NCBI GenBank assembly: GCA_033032175.1
Contig: CM065320.1
Span: forward strand, 13,411,413 to 13,475,412
Source: Saturnia japonica
Taxonomy: Eukaryota > Arthropoda > Insecta > Lepidoptera > Saturniidae
Length of the DNA: 64,000 nt
Reading direction: 5' to 3'
The notes under the pieces were generated by a model that worked only from the letters and a program-made list of their open reading frames with translations, ran no database searches and was not told where the DNA came from. Positions 40,816-52,859 of the stretch are shown piece after piece. Within the stretch, counting starts at the first letter, position 1, and each line of letters opens with the position of its first letter. A program made the position numbers and the translations under genes.

Positions 40816-41827
40816 TTAAACTATTCTATCCAAAGATTGCTGATCTTTAATCAGCAGACTGCCAGAGCTCTCATCCTTACGTACATAAATTTTTCCATAT
40901 TTCACCCACACAAATTTGTAGGACTTTTCCTTTGCTCTTATTCGTGCCAAGGCATGTAAAGCTTTATTTGTTAGAGAAAGATGCTCAGAAACATATATTG
41001 GCATTTTTTCTCCACTTAAACCAATGAGAGAAGAATTCAATTTGTCATTTTTGTATGTTTTATTGTATCTGGTAATTGCAGAGTATAGTTCATCATGACA
41101 TCTTGGGCTTCTCAACTTTACTATTACCGAGCGGGGGCGCGATTTGTTGTTACTGAAGCTGGCAACTGTAACAACTTTCATAATATCATTGTCATGGAGA
41201 TCTTTCGATACGGCCCGAGCTATCTGCTTTATGGTGTCTGGTAGAATTTCATTTTTATTTTCTGGCAGACCATTAATTTCCAGATTAGAATCACGTGAAT
41301 TCTGATCGAAGATATTCAGTTGAGCACCCAGATGTACAATAGATTTCTTGTAAGCTCTGATTCTGATTGCGTAGTTCCGAGTTTTCCTTTTGCAATTTTT
41401 GTGGTTCAGACTTCAATTCATTTAGATATGAGACGTCAAAGGAACTAGATGACTTTAATTCTTCAATCTGTGTTTTAATATTATCAATCTCAGCACGAAA
41501 CTCTCGAATCAAAGTTTTAACTTCAGAACGCATAGTTTTTCTAATTTCATCTTGGATGATGAATCGAATATCACTGTCCTTGTTCTCCTCGCTTGAACTA
41601 TCATTCACATCAGCAGTGACACGGATAGGGGTATTGGTGTTATCCCCTTTAGGCCGACTAGCCAGACAACCCGGACAAAGTCAAGCTGAACGTGCAGCTT
41701 TACCCAGTTTTTTAAATGAAGTGTCATTCAAATTAACACACAGATGATGATAATTTTTGTCACAGTTCGAACAAACAATTTTTTCTAATGTTTTTACCAC
41801 TTTGCTACATGCGTCACAAATTGACAT
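40816..41827 (-). pseudogene. LINE ORF1: PHD-like finger, coiled coil, FP-like domain
   Basis: Starts at ATG 41827. First comes a Cys/His finger (MSICDACSKVVK, VCSNCDKNYHHLCV, LCPGC) with a TGA stop just before LCPGC, probably a mutated Trp codon. From 41608 it is acidic, then a heptad-rich coiled coil (IRKTMRSEVKTLIREFRAEI, IEELKSS, KLQKENSELRNQNQSLQE). The frame shifts near 41340 and continues with NLEINGLPENKNE, PRSVIVKLRSPRCHDEL, YVSEHLSLTNKALHALAR and KFVWVKYGKIYVRKDESS. This last part has the pattern of the Baculo_FP domain found in ORF1 of insect LINEs and in a baculovirus protein. Its expected role is RNA binding and RNP assembly. One stop and one frameshift make it a pseudogene. Confidence 0.8.
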
Positions 41828-41929
41828 TATTATTTCTTATGGTATATATATTTTGAAGCAGTAAATAATTCAAAAAGACAAAAAGACAACATTCTACGGC
41901 TAGGCCTTGATCCGACGGCTTTAAATTGT

Positions 41930-42465
41930 AACAGTTCTAATATGTTACAAACACTTCTTGGAGATGCAGGCAGTCATGAGACAGTAATATTCAAAGTTGT
42001 CTATGTATATTCATTATATCCACTATAAAAACCGCAGATCACGAATATGATGTTTTTATTTCAATATCTGAATGTTTGTTGTTTGGATTTAACTCAATAA
42101 ATATTTGAAAGATTGCTATTAAATTTTATAAGTTTATGGCATTCCTTAATTTATAGACTATATAAGAATGTTTAATAATTCTTTTAGAAATCATAAAATA
42201 TGAGTAAAAGTAAAATACGAAGAAACTACTGCTTATTAAACAATTGCGGAGTCGCGTGTGTCGAATAATGTGTAATAATTCTATTGTCAATCGACAAAAG
42301 ACGCATAAATAGTACATTGAAAATAAATTAAAAGAACAATATATGAAAAAATCAAATTTATTAACAAGAGCCAAGAATAACAAACAAGTTCTTTTTTTGT
42401 AAATAAGAAAAATCACCAAAGCAGTAAATGTAAGTAAATACAATGATGAATTCAATGTTGAAAGT
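41930..42465. other. Intergenic, no gene seen
   Basis: AT-rich. The minus-strand frame at 42455-42126 is hydrophobic only because of composition. Confidence 0.5.
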
Positions 42466-42470
42466 TGAGT

Positions 42471-43560
42471 GAAACCCTTCAGGCGTGTTGTTACGAGTGA
42501 GCTACAGCAAGTTTCTCCAGTTACATGAACATAACTTCGTTTCCACGCGTTTGTACTTCTTGCTGCCTGAATTTGTTCTTAGGAAGTATCCCTTTCGTGT
42601 TTCTGGGTTTAACGATCTTTGATTTCTTACCGTTTTACGGCTTGTAGTTTTCCTAATAAGGAAAGTAAATGTTTTTGCTTCCATATCACTTGCTACGTGC
42701 ATGATATTGAATATAAACACTACGGGTATAGATTGACTATAAATAACAAAGGCCTTAGTTTCACGATGAGTTATTGCTTGCCCCGAAAGGGATACAACTT
42801 GATAATTTAATTTGATTAAAGTATTGTTTAAAAATCGCTAAATTATTATTCTTCTCTTTTCTTCTTCTTCTTCCTAACTTGGCAACCGGTCCTCTTTAAT
42901 GAAGACCATTACAGTCATTATCGAGTGAATTATAGTGTCATGTGCTATGACGATTTAGTATCCTAACAAGATGGTGGCTCCCTTGTTAGAATTTTCTAGA
43001 AAGATTTTGTGGGACCTCAGAATGTATGCTTTCAGCTTATATTTATAATGCACGTCAATTAAGCACAAAAACCCAACTATATCACGCAAAACGCCACCAA
43101 TATTACATAATATAAGGTCAAAAACCTAAGTAAATGAATTAAAAATAAAAACCACTACATGTCACTTCAAGATCCCGCCAAAAACCTTGTTTAAAATCGC
43201 TAAATTTTTATTCTTCTTTTTCTTAAATTTAAGGGGTGAGTTTTTGTCGGTGAAGCAATCGCCACTGTTTATTAAATATTGTAGTGTGGTGGTTTCCCCT
43301 ACTTGCATATTTAAAAAAAAGTAAATTTAAAAGCTACAGAAAAAATGCAAACGCAGCTACTAACAAAAGCAAGCGATATAAGTTACGAAAGGATAGGTAT
43401 CGAAAAAGATAAATGTTCCGTGTAGAAGTTAAAGGAGTCAAAACCCTTCAGGCGTGTTGCCACAAGCCGCGGCAAGTTCTCGTGGTTACACACTGTCGCT
43501 GATTTATACGAGTAGCATAACTTTGTTTCTCCAATTTGTGCCGAGAAAAATGTACGTCGT
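42471..43560. repeat. Repeat-rich stretch with two diverged copies of a 'CCCTTCAGGCGTGTTG' unit
   Basis: AAACCCTTCAGGCGTGTTG occurs at 42473 and 43441. In both cases a CAAGTT..CTC..GTTACA and CATAACTTxGTTTC block follows. A GTTTAAAAATCGCTAAAT plus CTTCTT-rich segment occurs at 42828 and 43190. AAGATGGTGGCTCCCTTGTT at 42967 matches 9355. Confidence 0.5.
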
Positions 43561-43569
43561 ATTTTAGAG

Positions 43570-45185
43570 TTAACGTTCTATATGAATGTGAATGATTATT
43601 TATATTACGTAGAACAATGTATTACGTATTTTATATTCTTGTTTCTATTTTGAAAAATTAGAAATCTTTGATATTTAATTGAAAAAAGGTAACTTTACGG
43701 AAATCCATCGTAAAGAATTGCAACAATGTTACTAGTTTCATCTGGAACTGAATAACAATTGTTACGTCTTTCTGCATAAAAAACTGTTATTAATTCTTGG
43801 TATGAATGAATGTTAAATCTGATACTAATAATGGAAAAGGAAAATAAATTAAATCTTTTGAAAGGACCGAAAAAGTTGTTGTCGTATACATAGAACCGAT
43901 CGTTATTAACCAGTACAGAATAAAATATGGTATGGTGTTAATTGAATAATATTTGTAATTAAAAAGTATGTGAGAAGGTTTTGAAAAAAATTTGGAATCG
44001 TAGCACACATGACTTCGTTTTGCAGAAAAAAATTGCTCTCTGTTCAAATCAATGTCATCCAATATTTATGAACTTTTTAATGCATATCATTTTGCGAATC
44101 TGCTGCTTTTCTAAGATACCTACACAGCTGCTATTTTTAGTTATTTTTTAATTGAGTTTCATGCTAATACTTTAGCAAAATCACAGTCTTGTATTATTAG
44201 GATGACGATATTCGAAGACTATTATACGATATACACATAAAGATACAATAAGCTTTCAAGTGTCGTTGATGGAAGACCTGTAGATGCTTCATGATACATC
44301 TTTAACTACAGAATGGTGAAGAGTCGGAACTGCACTAGATTTTTTTTAAATTCTTTATAGACTTAGCATTTTGTCAATCTCACCTGATATGAAGTGCCAA
44401 TGTTGCTCAAGATGGTGATGCTGTTTCTAGTGCGGAAATTGGCACCCAAGTGTAGCTGCCGGAATATATGCTATGGTTTCGACACGATGTTTTCTTTAAC
44501 CGAAAAACTAAGTCTCATTGCAGAAATTCAAACTCACGTTCATCTATGCGGTATTCGAACACGCTATAATTGATACATTATTGTTTATATAAAAAGACCA
44601 TGAACAATTATTTAGTGCTCATAATAATAAAGTTAGATCACTAAACACAAACTCAACAAACGCTTTTCGTCAAGTCTCGTCTCGAATAACTTGTTTATTG
44701 CTTTTAAAAGCCTAAATATTACATTTCTCAGTTATTCCAAGAAACAGACTGTCTGATATTAAATTGAATTTACATCGAATTGTCTTGTGAAATGAGATCT
44801 GAGGCGGCCTTCAAAAGATATAATATTAAAAGAAACTGAAACGGGACTTATATTAAATTAAATTCTGGACATCTGTCGTACATCCCCCGCGCCCTCCTTA
44901 CTCGAATTCAGTATTAATGAATATTTAAATTAATTATTCCGTATAAGAATATTTTAGAGATAAGTTGTAGCTTCCTAATTAAAAGGTTCCGTTTCAATAA
45001 TTCCTTCTTGACTATGTACATACATAATGTATACAAAGCTTCTATAATTTTTTTTTTTTTTTTTTTGTAACAAAATTACTTTAAAATTAATAGAATATCT
45101 GAAGTTGACTTTTTTTAAATTTTGTGAAGTATATTTTATTCCAATAAGTTTGAAATTTTAAGTAAGCTAAGATTAAAAAGATAGC
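43570..45185. other. AT-rich intergenic DNA, repeat fragments only
   Basis: 44440-44500 has AGCTGCCGG and ACGATGTTTTCTTTAACCG, matching fragments at 48.3, 48.9 and 60.3 kb from a common lepidopteran repeat. There is a T-run of about 20 at 45048-45066. No gene. Confidence 0.45.
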
Positions 45186-45189
45186 TTAG

Positions 45190-45268
45190 AGTAGCGTGGC
45201 GCTGTGATAGTAAGCCTTATTACTGATGTTTGAACCCCGAGGTTACGGGTTCGAGTCCCGTTCATGAC
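45190..45268 (+). mobile_element. tRNA-like SINE head
   Basis: TGGCGCTGTGATAG resembles an A box, and a perfect B box GGTTCGAGTCC lies inside a five-pair T-arm (ACGGG/CCCGT). The acceptor ends do not pair, so it is not called as a tRNA gene. Confidence 0.45.
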
Positions 45269-45274
45269 TGACTC

Positions 45275-46200
45275 TTGTTCGATAAGCATAGTATTTGTGT
45301 CTGGATGATACATATCTATCTATATATGGATAGTATATCAACTGTTTATTTACCATAATACAAGCTTAGCCTAATTTGAAATTAAATGGTTGTATGTGAA
45401 ATTCTTCTTATTAACACCATATTTTAAAAAACTTTACAAGTTAACCACAATTTTATTCATACGACAAAAAATTCATTACTATACTATGAATTGCTTTTAG
45501 ATACAATAGCCTAAATTTATTGAAATAATGAAACCACCGTTTCTGTTCAAATAAAAATAAAGTACATAAATGTATATTTTCGTATGTATAAATCGAGTAA
45601 ATCAAGGTCATTAGTTGTTAAACCAATAAGATACATAAATTTATGCATATTATTATTCCCTCTTTGGATTATAGTACAATTTTCACATCCTACAAAAATA
45701 AAACTAGTGTACCAATAAACAACATACGTAAGTTCTCGTGAACTACGTCTTTCACATAGAAGGCTGTTAACAAAGACGGGCTCCACAAAAACAAGCCTCC
45801 ACTACGCCGGCGTTGACGTTCCAATTTCCTTGATCCTCCCGACATAATAGCGTAGAATGGAACGACACTTAATTTCCACCAAGATTCAGTATTACTCACG
45901 ATGTAAGCCAAATGAATTTTCTAATATTTTCTTTAGATTTTTTAGTTCGCACAATATTCGGAAAATATTGTTATATTTTATTGTAACTAATAGTAAAAAT
46001 TGCTTAAGAAATACCTATATTATTTCTTAACAACACCATATCTCCCTTAATTATTTATTAAAACATCATTTATAATCTTATTTTCCCCACTATTTACGGA
46101 AAATAGACTTTAATATTGATGTTATTGTTAAAAATATATATTTAGTTATTAAGCGTGTCACAGACGGTGAAGATACTAAATTATGTTACGTTATGACAAG
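45275..46200. other. Intergenic, no gene seen
   Basis: Two overlapping minus-strand frames (45911-45690 and 45786-45547) have no recognisable domain. Confidence 0.45.
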
Positions 46201-46202
46201 AA

Positions 46203-46432
46203 ATTTTTAATAAAAAGAAAACCAACTTTAATGATTTTGCAGAGTTCCCTGGTATATCTTCAAAGTCGAAAGTCCAATACCAATGATACTAAAATGAGAC
46301 AACCTTTGAGATATTCCCTATCTAATAAAAAAAAATCCAAATCGGTTTATAAACATGGCTGAACATTCATTAAAAAAAAGACATTCGAATTGAGTTACCT
46401 CCGTCTTTTATTAAGTCGGCTAATAAAATACA
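46203..46432 (-). repeat. Dispersed 'AACCGACTT...' element, copy 3
   Basis: AAAGAAAACCAACTTTAATG, ATCCAAATCGGTTTATAAAC, ATGGCTGAACATTCATTAAA, GAATTGAGTTACCTCCG, AAGTCGGCTAATAAA. This copy is nearly full length. Confidence 0.75.
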
Positions 46433-46589
46433 ATCCAATGAACACGACACATGACGAAGATAATAGTACATTATCTCAAAGGCCGTTAAATAGGCATTTG
46501 CAGGTCGAGTATAAGTTTGAAGGCCGAGCCGTAGGCGAGGTCTTCACTAATACGAGACAGGCAATTGCCATTTCCGCCGAGCCATATAT

Positions 46590-46885
46590 AGTGCTTTTCT
46601 CAAATATGCATGGAAATATTGTCATTATTTTCGAAAAAAGAACACGTGAAGTATCGAATTTACAGACAAACAAAATAAAATCCATTGCATGAGCGTTTTT
46701 TGAATTTAGAATATTACAACGCTCCAGCAATGTTGTATGAAACGGCGTGCTAGGGTTACTAAATACTCTTTGATTGGATCTCTTTTATGATTCATGGCGT
46801 GTCCGTAAATTCAATACTTCGCGTGTTCTTTTATCGAAAATAATGAAAATATTTCCATACATGTTTGAAAAAAATATATTTTCAT
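46590..46885. mobile_element. Fold-back element with arms of about 80 bp
   Basis: The left arm ATGGAAATATTGTCATTATT, AGAACACGTGAAGTATCGAA is inverted at the right as TTCAATACTTCGCGTGTTCT and AATAATGAAAATATTTCCAT. The spacer is about 120 bases. The plus frame ending at 46692 is just this arm read through. Confidence 0.65.
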
Positions 46886-46889
46886 CTTA

Positions 46890-47140
46890 CAGTATCTAAA
46901 GCTATCGAGCGATATATGGTTATTTTATCTTAAGATTGTGTGACGTGTTCACGGTGCGGGGCGAAGGGTATCGATGAAGCGACTCTTCACATCTCTCTCA
47001 CGAGTGCATTACTGCGCCTAGTGTTGGTAAAAAGTTGCGATACCTAAGCAGACTTTCAAGAGGCTGAATTGATTTAATATATTAATGTATGTTAGCCGTC
47101 TGTGATGCCTTAAGATACTATAATATTTTATGTTACGATA
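46890..47140. other. Spacer, no gene seen
   Basis: CG-containing but without a frame or repeat that I recognise. Confidence 0.4.
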
Positions 47141-47146
47141 TCGTAA

Positions 47147-47493
47147 TCTATACTAATATTATAAAGCTGAAGAGTTTGTTTGTTTAAACGTGCTAATCTT
47201 AGGAACTACTGGTTCGAATGGATTTTTTTTTGTTGTGTAGCCCATTTATCTAGGAAGTCTATAGGTTATATAACATCACGCTACGACCGGTAAGAGTGGA
47301 GCATCAATGAAAAATGTTGCAAAAATGGGGAAAATGTATTCCATTTTGGAGTTTCCATTTCTTGCGCTGCGTAAATGGTTGGTAGATAAAACAAACATTG
47401 TTTCAGCTCCTTTAGAATTGTATTATAGGTACCTACGACCCACTCTCTCTCACTCTCTTATGTGACGTAAACGAAGTTGCGCGGATCAGCTAG
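47147..47493 (+). mobile_element. Short non-autonomous Helitron-like element
   Basis: It begins TCTATACTAATATTATAAAG after an A (47146) and ends GTTGCGCGGATCAGCTAG before a T (47494): the TC...CTAG ends and A/T target of Helitrons, with a GC-rich run near the 3' end. It is 347 bp, too short to code for a Rep/helicase. I recognise the 5' sequence as a very frequent lepidopteran type. Confidence 0.65.
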
Positions 47494-47499
47494 TATACA

Positions 47500-48235
47500 A
47501 TATTGTAGTATGACAAACAGTTGTTAGATTTATAATGTGCAAATTATTTCCACGGTTCAGCTAGTGTTATTTTATTATATGGTTGTGCATAATATAATTA
47601 TTATAAGAGAAATTGAAATAAAAATGTTCCATTTATGTCGGCTGTTTATGTATATTGTCGGCTGCGTTATGCCGATCACGGAGTATTCGCGATTTATTCA
47701 AAGACACGTAGGCGACTTATCAGTAGCTACGGAGTATCGGCTGGTCTCCTATATTATCTACACGCGTGCCAAATCGTATACAATTTATACGCTTCAGAAA
47801 AAGCTTGTTTATATTTGAACATTCTTTCGTTATATTTATTGTCATATCGCTATTATTCAGAAATTAATAAAACAGTTGACTTGCTGTTGTGTCATATAGA
47901 GAAAAGATTTCTTACATACATAATATTTTTCCATGAAAAAAAGTAAATATAAGCGTTGGTTCAAATATAGCACCTATTATTATAGTTCGCAATAACAAAG
48001 TTCTCTTTATTTCTTTATTTTATAACATCAAAACAAATGAAAAGATTTAAAAATATTTTAATTAATTGCATGCTAAATACATTGTTTTATATATATTTAT
48101 TTCTTTTTAAGGTTACCTGAAAGAAATATTGTATATAGGCACATAACATATATGTTTTATTTTTTCATGAGCAATAAAGTATATTGTATTTTATACCTTA
48201 TATCATACTTATAAAGTTTATTTTGCAAACTATAT
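47500..48235. other. Intergenic, no gene called
   Basis: Two overlapping plus-strand frames (47537-47818 and 47635-47946) run across the same DNA in different phases. Neither shows a domain. Confidence 0.4.
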
Positions 48236-48239
48236 CTTA

Positions 48240-49010
48240 TAATCAAAAGCTAAGTCCAGAAGAATTGGATGTCAAGAGCTGCCGGTACTTGAACACCACC
48301 TAAAAATACTATGGTTTCATCACCCTGTTTTCCCTCACCGAAAAGGTCAGGTTTTTTGGAGGATTCGAACCTACATTTATTAACGCGGTCTCTTGAGCGG
48401 GAACCACTATGCCTTTATCGCTTAAAAAATAATAACTGTATAACATGTACAAAGAACTATATCTTTCAAAGAAAAAAAAATCCGTCCATCTTATTACAGT
48501 TGATCGTTTTTCTATCCGCAAATCTAAGTAATATAGAAACTTCTTCAAAGAAAATTACTTTTACTAAAAAATTGTACCCCTTATCAAATTCAATTCGAAA
48601 CCTGCTGAATACCGCAAACTTTTATAAATCCTACTAAAATCCTAATATAAATCCTATAGATGAAACCTATTGAATCTATTTGAAATTCATATCTGTTTAC
48701 ATTATGTATATTCGATTTATTTTTATTGTTTCGTTACACACTTTAATAATAACATTGTATTGCGACAAATAGGAAGCAAATATTATTTACTTTTTTTATC
48801 TTTTGTAGGTTTAGCGTCATTTCATCTGTTGTTAAGTGACGAGGTGACACACCTTGCTTGGTGCTTGGTGACAGATTTTCAACTGGAATTTGGTAGCAAG
48901 CTAGGCGGGCATTGGAAAATACTTCCATATTATAATTTCACCATGATGTTTTCTTTCACCGAAAGCTTGAGTTCTTTACAGTAATACAAACTGACGACGA
49001 TCGGCGCGAT
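48240..49010. repeat. Fragments of a common repeat ('TGTTTTCCCTCACCG' type)
   Basis: 48325-48345 TGTTTTCCCTCACCG and 48895-48965 GCAAGCTAGGCGGGCATTGG with CACCATGATGTTTTCTTTCA are pieces of one repeat type, also at 44.4 and 60.2-60.8 kb. Confidence 0.5.
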
Positions 49011-49384
49011 TTCCATTCACGCTACATCTGAGCCATAATTGCTTTCAAATTTACTTGCTGTAAATATCCTACATATTTGTAGGTACATTGGCTTACAGGT
49101 TGAAACATTTCTATGTTTCTGTTTTTATGTCCATGTATTCGTCGAATATATTAATATTTACCCAAAAACTATAGAATTCATAAATTACTTCACAATGTTT
49201 GATAATGGGGACAATACTATAAAAACATGGATCGAACTTTACGATATAAGAATATAATTTAAAATTTTATTAATGAACATCCGTGATATTTTCAAAGAAG
49301 AAACTTCTAATTCCCAGGTTAAAAATATATTATTTATAAAGTAGCTCGGAAAATTAACGGTAGATACCTCGCTAATGATAAGCA

Positions 49385-50115
49385 CGGTATTATGCAAACA
49401 CAACAGTGACCACCGACAGATCCATCCATCTAAATCCATCAGCGGTCGCCACTGTTATGCCCTCCTGCATAAACATCTCCTCACGTTACGCCTAAAGGAC
49501 CGAATATCATTGACATTGGCCGGGAGATGTTCCCGGTAGGGTTTGTGTAACGTCCGACTGCGGTATTATCACTGTCAAATCATTTTCTGATGCAAATTAG
49601 CAGTACTCGCGTTGTATTCTGGTCTAAAAGATGTGTTTGACTACACGGGCTAGTAAATAAGGCGTCATAGTTCAGTCCCCGGGGTTAAAAGGTTGTGAAT
49701 GTTAGGACAAGAGAACTGAGTAACGCTTAGGTATATCACCTTCCGGGATCGGTCAGTGTATGTCCAATAAGTCATAACAACTAGTAAAGTTGAACTAAAT
49801 AACTTAGTGTGGACACTACATGAGTTCCTACCGAAAAACAAAAAGAGCGTTTTTTTTCTGTCCTTATTGCATTACACTTGTTTATTTTTTTGACGGTACT
49901 GTCTCTGATAGTAAACACAGTACAATCCTAACACAACGGTGATCACCGAGAGATCGAAATCCATCGACGGCCTACGTTAAATTGATTGGATAGGCACAGG
50001 CTGATCCCGAAACGCGACACTCATAAGCGAGTCACTATGACAGACTTTTTAGCATATGCACGGTGGTCACGACCCAGTCAAGTAAACAGCCCTACCTCAC
50101 ACCATTTCCTCGTTC
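49385..50115 (+). repeat. Dispersed 'GATCCCGAAACGCGAC' repeat, one partial and one fuller copy
   Basis: 49395-49465 has GTGACCACCGACAG and CATCAGCGGTCGCCACTG. 49915-50110 has GGTGATCACCGAGAGATCG, GGCTGATCCCGAAACGCGAC, GCGAGTCACTATGACAG and CACGGTGGTCACGACCCAG. The span between them includes unassigned sequence. Confidence 0.6.
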
Positions 50116-50119
50116 GTTA

Positions 50120-51500
50120 CTCAACAGGATGCACCACGTGCAAGTAAGGTTGGCTTGGGCATCTCATTGCTGAAGGTGTAATTCGACACCCCTTAATGAC
50201 CCCTGTTTCATTGTTACGTTTTAATGAGGTCTTAATGATGTCTTCTTCCTTTTGCTTTAATTCTGTGTTGATTTATTTAAAAGTTATTTATTAATTTATG
50301 ATATACAGCGTTTACTGTAATTCAGTATTTACCCAACAGGCAACTTTTGAAACATTAAATTCTTTGAAAGTTTATATTAAACTCAATTTCTTCAATAGTC
50401 AATTTATATCAGCGCTATAATGCGGTGACTCCTCGCCTTACGGTATTAAATTGAATGAATAAATTTGTAAAAGACATAATATAACTTTATACAAATTAAA
50501 TGATACAGTTTATGTAAATGTACGCAGTTAAGGTACATAATCTAAGTCGTACAAATTGCTAAGCAGTTTGTATAATAAGATAGATGATCTCGAAAGCAAT
50601 TTAATTTAATGTCATTCGTTTTGAATTAATTACATAGTGCGTTGAACAATGTAATCCGTTTTAAATATTTAAATATAGTTACGATCTTTATGCAAATAGT
50701 ACTTTAGTTTATGGACAATTAACTAACGGCGTTTTTCAATAACCTATCTATTCGTTGTTTCAATTACTAAAGATAGATAAATATAACTTAAACTCCTTAC
50801 TTTTTTTTCAATAAGCAACAATGGATAGTGTTTCGTATCTACGTAATATATAATATCTATATCCTATAGCTTAAAAAGATAAGAGGGAATCCGTTATCTG
50901 TTTTAAATTAAAAATAGTACTTATTACAATTATGTACTAATCGGGAATAGTAAACTCAGATATGTTATTGAAAACGCCCGTTAATAAATAACGATAATAG
51001 TCATTGTACTTACAACTCTGAATATATAAATAGTTCGCTTTCTTCATTCAATCTCAATGAATAAACTAGAAATCTTATATCAGATATTAATTTAAATCTT
51101 AGTTTTTGCATTATAATTTCTCATGGGTTTAAAAATTCCTTATTTTAGGATTAATTTCCTAATTTTTATTAAAAAATCTTCCTTCATGCCAAAATTTCAT
51201 GACTATAGGCCTTCGGAAATTGCCCTATAGGTTTTCAAAATCGATAAGTGAGCGGTATTTTAATTATGAAATATTTCTCTATAATGTATTAACCTAGAAA
51301 CTTTACCTATACCTTAGTATGTGATATTAATTTCAACTTTATACCTCAAGTCTTTTTCGAAAAAAGGGCAGACAGACGAACAACTATGTGATTCTCTATA
51401 AGTGGTTCTATATTTTTCATTATAATAGTACTAAGCCCTAATGAAAAAAGAAACGATTGTATAGAATAAAATACATTCAATAAAGACCAATAAAATTTCC
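50120..51500. other. Intergenic, no gene seen
   Basis: AT-rich, without recognised features. Confidence 0.5.
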
Positions 51501-51508
51501 AAGCATAT

Positions 51509-51717
51509 CTAAGTAGGTAAGGGTTTTATCGGACGTGATGACATTTCTATTGAGTGGATAGCACTCATACCCCCATATGAACGTCTTCGAGTGAACTCTC
51601 GAATACTCGAGATGGGAATCGACTGTAATTGTGAGAGATAACGCAATGTAGTCTCCTGTGGTGTGGTCTCCATTTGTGACGTTAAATCGACTTCCGACGT
51701 ATTATTCACAATATTCT
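51509..51717 (-). CDS. Possible terminal exon of an unknown host gene
   Basis: The minus-strand frame has no ATG. It opens right after an AG (CTAG, 51717-51720), which would serve as a splice acceptor, then encodes NIVNNTSEVDLTSQMETTPQ, then ETTLRYLSQLQSIPISSIRE, then FTRRRSYGGMSAIHS, and ends SSRPIKPLPT with TAG at 51509-51511. Composition is unlike the AT-driven chance frames around it: it is rich in Ser, Thr, Arg and Pro, with balanced codon choice. I recognise no domain; it reads like a disordered C-terminal tail. No upstream exon was found within the window and no canonical AATAAA follows closely. It could also be a transposon remnant. Confidence 0.25.
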
Positions 51718-51867
51718 AGCAATTTTTACTATATTTGACAGAGCTTCAATCTATACATCTATACAAATAATTAAATTGAATTGTCTATCTGTAATGTCAA
51801 TGTAACAGATTTTTACTAAACGCATACGAGAGTATATGCAGTACTTATATTTTTAATAAGGTTATTT

Positions 51868-52095
51868 ATAAATTGTGTGCGTCTGTCTGTTTATTTGTTC
51901 CGGCTTATCTCCGAAACGGTTGGACCAATTTTGACGGAACTTTCATTGGCAGATAGCTGATGCTATAAGGAAAAATATAGGCTACTTTTATTTTAGAAAA
52001 AAAAAATTTTGGTTCCGCGCAAATAAAATTAACTACCGCCCGCGCCCCATGCGTGCACGTTCCCCTTCGCCACGTCGCCACATACGAAATTCCAG
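51868..52095 (+). repeat. Dispersed 'GCAGATAGCTGAT' repeat, copy 2
   Basis: GCGTCTGTCTGTTTATTTG, TCTCCGAAACGGTTGGACC, TCATTGGCAGATAGCTGATG, GGCTACTTTTATTTTAG, CCGCGCAAATAAAATTAAC. It aligns with 20997-21215 (inverted) and 63880-63975. Confidence 0.75.
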
Positions 52096-52099
52096 GCAC

Positions 52100-52855
52100 A
52101 GGCGGTTTTACATAATAAAACCCTTAAATTATTAATATCGTGATCGTGAAGTACTTGACCGATTTTCACATAGTATATATTTTGTTTTATCAAAATGATG
52201 ATTTATAACTATATTAGGATTCGATAGATGGTGCTGTGGTCGAGCCAGAGCCGATAACGAAATAACAACTGCCAGCACATCAAAAAGCAATGTCTATTAA
52301 TGTTTATACTCTATGGATTCCTAATCAATTCATCCGGTTGCGATAAAACTTTGATGAAAGTTTTGTTCGCACGCCCACAAAGGTTTCTGTATTAGTACAA
52401 CTTACAACAGATGGCGTAGAAATGGTTTCATTCAGAAGCTAGTAGGTATACTTATAAAGTACCAGATCCTGTAACTAGGTAGTTTCATAATTTATTTTGT
52501 ATTCCTCACCCCATCTAGGTAATTAGCCGTGACCCAATAGTGATTGATAACATCCTAATTCATCATTCTATAAGGCATGGATGAATTATTTAAGATTTTT
52601 TTAAAGAATTGTAAACAAAAATAAAGCTGGATGAGAGAAAAAATTTCGACCGACAGGATGTGGATAAACCAATTCATCACCGTTTATTCAATTGATTCAA
52701 AGACCAGTGGGTGGTTTGCTTGTTGCTAGGATACTAGAATTATGTTCTAGAAGATCGCAATCACCATACACCAGGCGTAGCACCCATTATAGTGGCGCGC
52801 TTAGGTATGTCGCATTCCGGTATGAGCCGGTGGATATTCAGCAGGGTAATCAAGT
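52100..52855. other. Intergenic, no gene seen
   Basis: No recognised coding sequence. Confidence 0.45.
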
Positions 52856-52859
52856 AATC

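Larger units (their letters stand above)
37925..41920 (-). mobile_element. Nearly full-length CR1/Jockey-type LINE, degenerate
   Basis: The 5' UTR begins around 41920, followed by ORF1 (41827-40816) and ORF2 (40749-37971), with about 45 bases of 3' sequence beyond the ORF2 stop. It has an endonuclease and reverse transcriptase but no RNase H. Both ORFs carry frameshifts and stops, so it is inactive. Target duplications were not identified and the two ends are approximate. Confidence 0.85.

Noticed and set aside
45190..45268. tRNA gene suggested by a perfect B box and T-arm
   Set aside because: The acceptor stem does not pair and no proper anticodon arm forms; it fits a tRNA-derived SINE head better.
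46390..46692. 100-codon plus-strand frame as a gene
   Set aside because: It begins in a dispersed repeat and ends inside an arm of the fold-back element; it has no domain.
47537..47946. Hydrophobic overlapping frames, perhaps a receptor exon
   Set aside because: Two phases are equally open, hydrophobicity follows from AT content, and no receptor motif or splice sites stand out.
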